NCBI RefSeq assembly: GCF_003113895.1
Contig: NZ_BDUD01000001.1
Span: 186,001-250,000, forward strand
Origin: Nostoc commune NIES-4072
Lineage (GTDB): Bacteria > Cyanobacteriota > Cyanobacteriia > Cyanobacteriales > Nostocaceae
Length of the DNA stretch: 64,000 nucleotides
Direction: 5' to 3'
In this document: positions 36,604 to 43,496 of the stretch, piece by piece
How positions within the stretch are numbered: position 1 is the first letter of the stretch
How the letters are laid out: each line of letters opens with the position of its first letter
The notes under the pieces: generated by a model
The model's input: the letters and a program-made list of their open reading frames with translations, nothing else
Databases searched by the model: none
What the model was told of the DNA's origin: nothing
Translations under genes and position numbers: made by a program

Positions 36604-38088
36604 ATGACTGAAAAAAATCGTTCTCAATGGGATTTAGGCAGGTTTATCGAAACCCTGACTTACTTTGAGGTAATTCCTTTCCTTAACTGGGTACAGCAGT
36701 TAATCCAAGGCCATCCTAAGGATAATCAATATAGACCCAATGGAGGAAGAAATGTGGGTGTAATATTAGTGGCAGGTGCAACAGGTGGTGTAGGTAAACG
36801 AGTAGTGCAGCGATCGCTCCAACAAGGTTATAAAGTTCGCGCTCTAGTTCGAGACATTGACAGAGCCAGGTCAATTCTTGGTAATGATATAGACTTAGTA
36901 GTTGCGGATATCACTCAACCAGAAACTTTAACTTCTTTAGTTATGGCTGATATCCAAGCTGTAGTTTGTTGTACAGCAGTGCGCGTGCAACCAGTTGAGG
37001 GAGACACAGCAGATAGAGCCAAATATTATCAAGGGGTTAAATTTTACCAACCAGAAATTGTTGGCGACACCCCAGAAAATGTAGAATATCAAGGTGTTAA
37101 AAATTTAGTCCAAGCGGCAGTAAAATATTTACCCCAAGCAAACGAAAAACCGATATTTGATTTCACCAAGCCATCAGTAGAATTAAAAGATTACTGGGGG
37201 GCGCTGGATGATGTCGTTATGGGTGGCGTAAGTGCCAGTAATATTCAATTAGTAGAAAATACAGCTTTGTTTGCTGGTAATGTCTCTACGGCTAACTCTG
37301 GCGGATTTGCTTCTATTAGAACCAAGAATTTTGATCCACCTTTCAATTTATCTGATTGGGAAGGTGTAAAACTGCGCGTCAAAGGTGACGGGCAACGTTA
37401 TAAAATATTCCTGCGGACAGATACAAAATGGGATGGTATTGGCTATAGCTATTCTTTTGACACCGTAGCTAATACCTGGATAGATGTTCACGTTCCCTTT
37501 GCAGATTTGATTCCCGTCTTTCGGGCAAAAGTTGTTAAAGATGCGCCGCCAATTGAGCAGAATAGAGTTTGTTCATTCCAACTGATGTTGAGCAAATTTG
37601 AATATGATGGCGCTTTGAATCCAAAATTTTCTCCCGGTGGTTTTGCTTTACAGTTGGAATCAATTAAAGCTTACGGCGGTGCTACTTTACCACAATTCAT
37701 CCTCGTCAGTTCAGCAGGCGTGACTCGTCCCGGTCGCCCCGGCATTAATTTAGATGAAGAACCGCCAGCAGTGAAATTAAATGACCAATTGGGAGGAATT
37801 TTAACTTGGAAGTTGAAGGGAGAAGATAGTTTAAGAGAAAGCGGAATTCCTTATACGATTATTAGACCTTGTGCTTTAACTGAAGAAGCAGGAGGGAAGG
37901 AATTAATATTCGAGCAAGGCGATAATATTAAGGGCAAAATCAGCCGTGAGGATGTGGCAGAACTTTGTGTGCAAGCTTTAAAGATAGCAAAAGCTTCTAA
38001 TGTCACGTTTGAAGTAAAACAGGGAGATAGTACTGTTAACTCTATCAATTGGCAGAAGTTATTTTCTGATTTAGTAAAGGATAAATAA
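36604..38088 (+). CDS. NAD(P)-binding SDR with inserted CIA30 domain
   Basis: 494 residues. An atypical SDR half with VAGATGGVGKRVVQRSLQQG (about 56-75) and VRALVRDIDRARSIL is interrupted from about 178 by a CIA30 domain (FDFTKPSVELKDYWGALDDV, VVMGGVSASNI, SGGFASIRTKNFDPPF, GYSYSFDTVANTWIDVHVPF), after which the SDR resumes (FILVSSAGVTRPGRPG, PYTIIRPCALTEE) to the end. CIA30 proteins take part in NAD(P)H dehydrogenase assembly in mitochondria; in cyanobacteria and chloroplasts the fusion is known but its job is not fixed. A C-terminal YxxxK is not visible. No signal peptide. Confidence 0.87.
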   Translation: MTEKNRSQWDLGRFIETLTYFEVIPFLNWVQQLIQGHPKDNQYRPNGGRNVGVILVAGATGGVGKRVVQRSLQQGYKVRALVRDIDRARSILGNDIDLVVADITQPETLTSLVMADIQAVVCCTAVRVQPVEGDTADRAKYYQGVKFYQPEIVGDTPENVEYQGVKNLVQAAVKYLPQANEKPIFDFTKPSVELKDYWGALDDVVMGGVSASNIQLVENTALFAGNVSTANSGGFASIRTKNFDPPFNLSDWEGVKLRVKGDGQRYKIFLRTDTKWDGIGYSYSFDTVANTWIDVHVPFADLIPVFRAKVVKDAPPIEQNRVCSFQLMLSKFEYDGALNPKFSPGGFALQLESIKAYGGATLPQFILVSSAGVTRPGRPGINLDEEPPAVKLNDQLGGILTWKLKGEDSLRESGIPYTIIRPCALTEEAGGKELIFEQGDNIKGKISREDVAELCVQALKIAKASNVTFEVKQGDSTVNSINWQKLFSDLVKDK

Positions 38089-38245
38089 GTGAAGTGACTA
38101 CTACCGCAAGGCGGAAGTCAAAAATCAAAAGTTTTGTATATCAAAGCTTTTGCAAGTTTTAAAACGGTAGCTTGATTTCCGCCATGTTGTACTACAGACT
38201 TATACTCTGTAGCGATCCCAACACATCTTGTCTAAATAGACTGTT

Positions 38246-38593
38246 ATGAAAAAAATCCAAGTGCTAATATTTGCCGGGATTTTAGCAGCAATTCTCTGGG
38301 GTGGATTATTTGGAAACACTGCTTCATCCCAGCAAGTAGAGTCTCGCATCTACAACCTGGAAGCAGACTTAAATCGTGTCGAGTCACGATTAAGCCAGAT
38401 AGAGTCTCAACTCGGTCGAAGTGGCCAGTCTCCATCCCCAAGAACAACACTTACCCCACGCCAGTCAACTGGTTCCAGAAGGAACTTATCACAGCAAGAT
38501 CCGATGTTTGATCGGCTGGCAACTTTGGTGGTTGAATTGAAGCAACAAGTCAACAAATTAGAGGCGCGAGTTTCTAAATTAGAAAGTCGCTGA
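38246..38593 (+). CDS. small coiled-coil protein with N-terminal anchor
   Basis: 115 residues. KKIQVLIFAGILAAILWGGL is a signal peptide or anchor; the body has two coiled coils, VESRIYNLEADLNRVESRLS and ATLVVELKQQVNKLEARVSK, joined by a Ser/Pro/Thr-rich linker. Likely exported or membrane-tethered; function unknown. It lies 157 bases after the SDR-CIA30 gene in the same direction. Confidence 0.65.
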   Translation: MKKIQVLIFAGILAAILWGGLFGNTASSQQVESRIYNLEADLNRVESRLSQIESQLGRSGQSPSPRTTLTPRQSTGSRRNLSQQDPMFDRLATLVVELKQQVNKLEARVSKLESR

Positions 38594-38672
38594 GTATTTG
38601 AATTAGTCTGTGTATTTTTCAAAACTTCTTACTAGTAGTCTGGCAAGTTGAAAGTGATGGATAAGCAAGTTC

Positions 38673-38721
38673 GTAGTAAGGACTTTAGTCCTTATTTTCT
38701 CAGAACTAAAGTCCTTACTAC
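38673..38721. repeat. hairpin GTAGTAAGGACTTTAG / CTAAAGTCCTTACTAC
   Basis: Perfect 16-bp arms with a 17-base loop. A dispersed Nostoc-type repeat unit, between two convergent genes and possibly terminating either. Confidence 0.75.
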
Positions 38722-38746
38722 AAAATCTTTAATTATTCACGTTTAC

Positions 38747-39565
38747 TTACATTGTATAAGCTGGCTTCAACTTCCGCAGGAAGTTAAGCATAGCTGAAAC
38801 CACAGCATCCGGGGACTCAATTAAGAAGCCATGACCCCCAGCGTTGAGGACTAAAAGTTCAGCGTTGGGAATGCCTTGAGCAAGTTGCTGGGAAAACTTT
38901 AACGGAGTGAGAATGTCTTGTTTACCAACTAGAACTAGGGTAGGACAATGAATTTGTTGAATGCGATCTATTGTGTCAAAGTCAAGCATGGCTCGGCTGT
39001 GATGATAGAGTGAATGAGCCGCAGGTGGAAAAGGATATCTGATTGCAAATTCAATTAGTCCTTCAATCATCCCAGGAATCGAGTAGAACGTATCTGTAAA
39101 TATCCAAGGTAATACGACTTTTTCATAAAGTTTCAAGTCTACGTTTTTGCAGAGGTCGCCCCAAGTCTCGATAATGCTGTTAAATAATCCATCACCCTTT
39201 GCCAAAGATGAAAGTAGTATTAGACTTTCTACCTTTTCAGGATGTGCTAACACTAACTCTTGGGCTATCTGACCACCCATTGAATGACCTACTAAATGCA
39301 CCTTATCGATCGCAATATAATCGAGCAATGCTGCAACATCACTAGCCATCTGCTTGAGGCTATAAGGGTTTTCGGGAGCAGAACTTCGCCCCATACCTCG
39401 GTTGTCTAAGCGAATGACTTGATAATGCGAAACCAGCGATGGCATAATCAACGACCAATAGGCATGATCGCAAAGGAAGCCAGCTATTAATAGCAAAGGC
39501 TCACCTTTCCCCTTAATGTCGTAGAACAAATCAATCCCGTTAATCTGAACTTTGGGCATAGTCAA
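38747..39565 (-). CDS. alpha/beta hydrolase
   Basis: 272 residues. Nucleophile elbow VHLVGHSMGGQIAQEL (Ser95), oxyanion GFLCDHAYW, RLDNRGMGRSSAP, LVGKQDILTP (acid) and NAGGHGFLIESPD (His). All parts of a classical esterase/lactonase-like hydrolase of the MhpC type. Substrate unknown. Followed 36 bases later by an AhpD-like gene and then a protease-like gene in the same direction. Confidence 0.9.
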   Translation of the reverse strand: MTMPKVQINGIDLFYDIKGKGEPLLLIAGFLCDHAYWSLIMPSLVSHYQVIRLDNRGMGRSSAPENPYSLKQMASDVAALLDYIAIDKVHLVGHSMGGQIAQELVLAHPEKVESLILLSSLAKGDGLFNSIIETWGDLCKNVDLKLYEKVVLPWIFTDTFYSIPGMIEGLIEFAIRYPFPPAAHSLYHHSRAMLDFDTIDRIQQIHCPTLVLVGKQDILTPLKFSQQLAQGIPNAELLVLNAGGHGFLIESPDAVVSAMLNFLRKLKPAYTM

Positions 39566-39601
39566 TAATTCTCTTAAGCAGGGATGGACAAAGCTAAATT
39601 C

Positions 39602-39997
39602 CTACGTCTTAAACTTCTCGTCCACTGGAATTTGATAGCCGTTAGCGAGGCGATTGGTCATGTTGGCAGTGGCTGCGATCGCCATTAGTTCCGCGAACAT
39701 GGTATCATTCATGCCCTTGGCCCGCGCCCCTGCTGTGTGCGAGGCGATGCAATACTCACAGCCATTCGTCGCACTCACGGCGATGTAAATTAGTTCGCGC
39801 ATCAGTGGATCAATCTCACCGGGGCCACTCATAACTTCCTTTACCGCTTGCCAAGTTCGTTGTAAGGTAGGGGGATGATTGGCTATAGCTTTCCAAAAGT
39901 TATTGATATAGTCATTCTGGCGTGTAGTGCGGATGTCGTCATATACTGCACGTATTTCGTCGCTGGCTTCTTCGTATTCAATCAGCTTAGTCATCAA
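39602..39997 (-). CDS. carboxymuconolactone decarboxylase / AhpD-like protein
   Basis: 131 residues. SATNGCEYCIASHTAGARAK holds the conserved CxxC (Cys80, Cys83) and His87 of the AhpD-like fold. The family includes peroxidase partners and decarboxylases. With the adjacent hydrolase it may form a small unit, but function is not settled. Gene order: retropepsin, this gene, hydrolase on the minus strand. Confidence 0.88.
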   Translation of the reverse strand: MMTKLIEYEEASDEIRAVYDDIRTTRQNDYINNFWKAIANHPPTLQRTWQAVKEVMSGPGEIDPLMRELIYIAVSATNGCEYCIASHTAGARAKGMNDTMFAELMAIAATANMTNRLANGYQIPVDEKFKT

Positions 39998-40066
39998 AAA
40001 TTTGGGTTATTCCCCGTCCTTTTATAGATACCAAAATGTAGGATACTACGTTTTTAGCTACGGACA

Positions 40067-40627
40067 TTAGCGGTGATGAAATTCGACCTCTTTTTCCAGA
40101 ATCTTGATATCATAGCTGCCAAAGAAATCGTGACCCAGTAAGCCGATGCTTGCTTTTGGTGCGATCGCTACTTGAAGATTATTGGTTGTAACTCCACCTA
40201 CTGCAATAGATTTTAGCTTACTGGTTAGAAATTCTACTTGGCTACCGTCGGCAATTTGGGCTTGCATTGTCCCAGTAGGCTGAAGTTCAAGTGTATTCGC
40301 CATCCCTTGAGTGATAATAGTTTCACTGGAACCTGTATCTACAATCATTTCAAAGGTTTTTTTGTCGTTAAAGGTGACATCAATCACAGGAGTTCCACCA
40401 AAGCGGCGTTTGATTGGGACTCGAAAAACTCTTTTGTCTGAAGCTACAGGTATATTGCCACAAAGCCTTCCCAATGCAACGGTTTTACCAGAGGAGGTTA
40501 TCATGTAACATGCTCCTGGATCGTCTGCTGTTGCTCGATGAGAGAATGCTAAAAATATCAGCGTCGGCATTAGTCCGATTGCAGCTAAGTTAACGGTTGT
40601 AATCCAACGCCTCCAAGCATTCTTCAT
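40067..40627 (-). CDS. retropepsin-like aspartic protease
   Basis: 186 residues. A N-terminal hydrophobic segment (VNLAAIGLMPTLIFLAFSH) suggests export or an anchor. The catalytic motif is TFEMIVDTGSSETIITQGMA (Asp97-Thr-Gly), then LGHDFFGSYDI near the C-terminus. One catalytic Asp is present per chain, so it should act as a dimer, as in clan AA retropepsins found in cyanobacteria. Substrate unknown. Confidence 0.85.
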   Translation of the reverse strand: MKNAWRRWITTVNLAAIGLMPTLIFLAFSHRATADDPGACYMITSSGKTVALGRLCGNIPVASDKRVFRVPIKRRFGGTPVIDVTFNDKKTFEMIVDTGSSETIITQGMANTLELQPTGTMQAQIADGSQVEFLTSKLKSIAVGGVTTNNLQVAIAPKASIGLLGHDFFGSYDIKILEKEVEFHHR

Positions 40628-41010
40628 GTTATATTTTCTCCAATTTCACTGAGTTTTTTTAATAGCTTAACTTATCATAATCGCTGTAATAATTGGTAGT
40701 GTAAATCCATCTTTTTAAGATAACAAGCTAATACTTATAAACCTTTATACAACAGAATATAAAATAATTGGCGTTGTTTTTGTTAGAATTATTGTCTATA
40801 TTAATCACACAGTTTTTGTATTTTTAAGTGATTTATTGATTTTTTACTTCACTGTTTATTGAAATGTCTCCAGAAGAGGAAATTACATTTAACTCAATAC
40901 ATTTTATCTATAATTACTGATTGATAAATTAAAGATTAAGTAAAGACCCGATAAAACTAGTTAGAGTATATTAAATATGGCAAACTAAGAAGTTAGATAA
41001 GATAAATTTG
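40628..41010. other. AT-rich intergenic region
   Basis: Upstream of the retropepsin and downstream of the phosphorylase, both on the minus strand. Strongly AT-rich; no gene, hairpin or repeat supported. Confidence 0.4.
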
Positions 41011-41787
41011 TTATTCTTCAAGGGTTTCTGCTGCATGTACAGCAGTTGCGATCGCATTTGTAACAGCAATATCCTTTTGTTCTAAGATGATATTTTCACT
41101 AACAGTACGCCCAGCAACAACAGCACAAACAGCAGCAGCAGTAAAATTATACACTCCTGCCATTTTAAATAATGTGCCGCATTCCATCTCATAATTCAAG
41201 ATATTTAATCGCCGATATTCTTCTGTAATACCATGCAGCGATCGCATTAAATTTGGATTCGCAGAATCAGTGCGTTCTTGTCCTTCGTAAAAAGTATCAA
41301 CTGATGCCGTAATTCCTATGTAATGTTCAACCTTTAATTGTCGCGCAGCTTTAACTAAAGCGACTGTCAGAAAAGGATCGGCTGCGGCTGGATACTCCAC
41401 AGGTGCAATATCATTTGCTGCACCTTGGCGACACAATGCTGCACTGCTAATAATAATGCTACCAACTGGTATATAAGGTTGAATGCTACCACAAGTTCCA
41501 ATGCGAATAATTTGCCGGATTCCTACTTGGATTAACTCATTGACAACAATACTTAATGAAGGCGCACCCATACCACTAGTAGCTGATAGAATGGTGCGAC
41601 CATTAGGCAAATATCCTACATAGCTATTGAGTCCGCGATTTTCTGACAACACGCGCACATCTTGTAAATAAGTTTGGGCAATTAGACGCGATCGCTCTGG
41701 ATCACCAGATAATAGGGCAATGGTGGGAGGCGATGAACCTAAATCGTCTTGTCCAAAGCCAATGTGATAAAAGCGTTGATTTAGCAT
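41011..41787 (-). CDS. nucleoside phosphorylase (uridine phosphorylase-like)
   Basis: 258 residues. LLSGDPERSRLIAQTYLQ, SGMGAPSLSIVVNELIQVG and RIGTCGSIQPYIPVGSIIIS are the phosphate- and nucleoside-binding loops of the PNP/UDP family; NYEMECGTLFKMAGVY is the substrate-specific MEC segment. It splits nucleosides with phosphate to base and ribose-1-phosphate. Family firm; pyrimidine or purine preference is suggested as uridine by the EMEC context only. Confidence 0.9.
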   Translation of the reverse strand: MLNQRFYHIGFGQDDLGSSPPTIALLSGDPERSRLIAQTYLQDVRVLSENRGLNSYVGYLPNGRTILSATSGMGAPSLSIVVNELIQVGIRQIIRIGTCGSIQPYIPVGSIIISSAALCRQGAANDIAPVEYPAAADPFLTVALVKAARQLKVEHYIGITASVDTFYEGQERTDSANPNLMRSLHGITEEYRRLNILNYEMECGTLFKMAGVYNFTAAAVCAVVAGRTVSENIILEQKDIAVTNAIATAVHAAETLEE

Positions 41788-42045
41788 AGAGTGACACTTT
41801 ATCTCAAATTATATGCTTGTCCTAACTATTACCAGCTAAATCCTGATCACGAATAAACATTAATGTATATGAGATATGTCAGAGTGTCCTAGTTAGTGAT
41901 ATGGACTTCAAAAGTAGTTAATCAATATCATTTAATTGCAATATCTCAACAGGGGTAAAAATATGGTTTATGGTAAGAGATCAATTGCGCGATCGCACCT
42001 GATAATATAATTTATAATGGCATACAGTCAAATAATCGAGACTAA
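41788..42045. other. intergenic region
   Basis: AT-rich, with one HIP1-type site near 41989; nothing else seen. It separates the phosphorylase from the toxin-antitoxin remnants. Confidence 0.4.
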
Positions 42046-42210
42046 CTAATGTTGAGTTTTTAAAGCAGAGTCCAGTTTTAATCCGTTAATGCGTTCGTAG
42101 TGACGAGTATTGTTTGTTACTATAGTGTAGTTTCCTCCAAGTGCAACACTAGCAATCAGTAAATCAAATTCAGCAATTGTTTGCCCGATTCTACAGAGTT
42201 CTGCCTTTAA
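42046..42210 (-). pseudogene. VapC-type PIN toxin, C-terminal remnant
   Basis: The minus-strand frame KAELCRIGQTIAEFDLLIAS, then VALGGNYTIVTNNTRHYERI and NGLKLDSALKTQ to a stop at 42046-42048, is the conserved C-terminal part of VapC (acidic D in EFDLLIA, the TNNTRHYERI end). The N-terminal two-thirds is missing; repeat DNA replaces it upstream. Too short to be recognised as a frame of its own. Confidence 0.75.
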
Positions 42211-42249
42211 CGAACTTTGGGGGTTTAAGTCCCCAGCAAGATAGGCAGC

Positions 42250-42288
42250 ACGTTTTGTGTCGGGGTCTAAATCCCCGTCACAAAACGT
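42250..42288. repeat. hairpin replacing the start of the vapC remnant
   Basis: ACGTTTTGTG...CACAAAACGT with inner CGGGG/CCCCG, a near-perfect hairpin, followed by AATTGCG heptamers (42289-42307). Nostoc-type repeat. Confidence 0.75.
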
Positions 42289-42316
42289 AATTGCGAATTG
42301 CGAATTGCAGAATAGG

Positions 42317-42640
42317 CTATACTTCTAAGTCTTCATCAAATATTAATTCAATGTCTCTTGCACCATGAATGACTCGTAGAATATCAATTGCTGATTCTGT
42401 GATGCGGTAAAAGATAAGATATCGTTGAAATCCTTTAATAGATATTTGTCGAATTTCTGCTAGATTGGGATGAGTAAATTGACATAGTTTGCCAATAGCT
42501 GGGGTTTTTGCTAATTGTTTAAATGTTGCTTCGGCTGCTGTTAAAAACCTGTCTGAAACATCTAAGTTATCTTGTGCTATGTACGTTGCTAAGTCTATTA
42601 AGTCCCGGATAACTTGAGGTCTTTTTTTTATTTCAAACAT
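42317..42640 (-). CDS. parE: ParE/RelE-family toxin
   Basis: 107 residues from the ATG at 42640. FEIKKRPQVIRDLIDLATYI, then AATFKQLAKTPAIGKLCQFT and IRQISIKGFQRYLIFYRITE match the ParE-like fold (helical hairpin, then strands; YLIFYRI strand and VIHGARDIE end). ParE toxins target DNA gyrase; RelE-type relatives cut mRNA, and the sequence alone leans to ParE. Starts 5 bases after the antitoxin stop, so coupled. Confidence 0.87.
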   Translation of the reverse strand: MFEIKKRPQVIRDLIDLATYIAQDNLDVSDRFLTAAEATFKQLAKTPAIGKLCQFTHPNLAEIRQISIKGFQRYLIFYRITESAIDILRVIHGARDIELIFDEDLEV

Positions 42641-42645
42641 CACGG

Positions 42646-42909
42646 CTAAATTGCATCTTGATGTTTGTTCATTCTTTCTCGGATTGTTTGACGGATATCT
42701 TCCCAATCTTCAACAGTCATTTCTGTTGCATTCCCAGAGTTTAATCCTTCCAGAAGCATTGTTTCTAGACGTTCTTTAGCTCTCTGTTTTTGGTCTTGCC
42801 GCACTAATTCACGAAAATATTCGCTGACACTGCTATAACTACCTTGAGCTACCTGTTCTTCTATATAAGTTCGCATGGCGTCAGGTAAGGAAATATTTAT
42901 ACTTTTCAC
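42646..42909 (-). CDS. parD: ParD-type antitoxin
   Basis: 87 residues. MKSINISLPDAMRTYIEEQV is the ribbon-helix-helix start of ParD, followed by SYSSVSEYFRELVRQDQKQR and the toxin-binding tail. It binds its own promoter as a dimer and neutralises the toxin. Antitoxin-first order as usual for ParDE. Five-base gap to the toxin. Confidence 0.9.
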   Translation of the reverse strand: MKSINISLPDAMRTYIEEQVAQGSYSSVSEYFRELVRQDQKQRAKERLETMLLEGLNSGNATEMTVEDWEDIRQTIRERMNKHQDAI

Positions 42910-42997
42910 AAGGGTTAGTTTTTGAATCTGTTTTTCTACATTATGGCAGTTTTTGCCATTTTATGCCATCAGTGTATCTGCGGCTAAAAATGAAACT

Positions 42998-43270
42998 TTA
43001 ATCTACTAAACGGATCGCACTTTTCCTCAAGTCTCCACATTCCCCACGCTTCCAGATAAAAATATCACCCTTCGTTCTAGCTACAAAAATCAAGTTTTGC
43101 GACTTGTAAACTAAGTTTCTGGCTTCAAAACCAGCTTTTGCGACATCAAAACCAGCTTTTGCGACATCAAAACCAGCTTTTGCGACATCAAAACCAGCTT
43201 TTGCGACATCAAAACCAGCTTTTGCGACATCAAAACTAGCTTTTGCGACATCAAAACCAGCTTTTGTCAA
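42998..43270 (-). CDS. heptapeptide-repeat ORF with a transketolase-like tail
   Basis: 90 residues. The first ~47 are nearly perfect seven-residue repeats (FDVAKAG), from a 21-base tandem repeat. The rest ends IFIWKRGECGDLRKSAIRLV, which aligns with the end of the next upstream gene (DTFAWKRGET...LTKRAIALVH). Over the last 33 coding bases the two DNA stretches agree at about 26. So the tail is probably a decayed partial copy of the neighbour, with the intervening coding part deleted. No ribosome site is evident, and expression is doubtful. Confidence 0.45.
   Translation of the reverse strand: MTKAGFDVAKASFDVAKAGFDVAKAGFDVAKAGFDVAKAGFDVAKAGFEARNLVYKSQNLIFVARTKGDIFIWKRGECGDLRKSAIRLVD
43115..43261. 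repeat. 21-bp minisatellite, seven units
   Basis: Units TTTTGCGACATCAAAACCAGC; six full ones from 43136 to 43261 and one degenerate unit before them. Since 21 is a multiple of 3 the reading frame stays open. No spacers of variable sequence, so not a CRISPR array. Confidence 0.92.
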
Positions 43271-43496
43271 AGAATTTCAGCAAATCTACTCCCATTTTTC
43301 CTGCCTGCTAAGTTCTCTTCAATAAAAAAACGCAAATATACGCATTCCGACGCAATTTTCAGCGTTTCTATACGTATAAATGCGATAAAAGTAGAAAGAA
43401 TTCCAGCTTTATTTAATGGGCGTTGCTAAATCTAGGGATGAATGTCTCACGCAAAAGAAAATTCAATAAAATCATCCCCCATTTATGCAATATCAT

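Noticed and set aside
43115..43261. CRISPR-like regular repeats
   Set aside because: Units are contiguous and identical without unique spacers; it is a 21-bp minisatellite.
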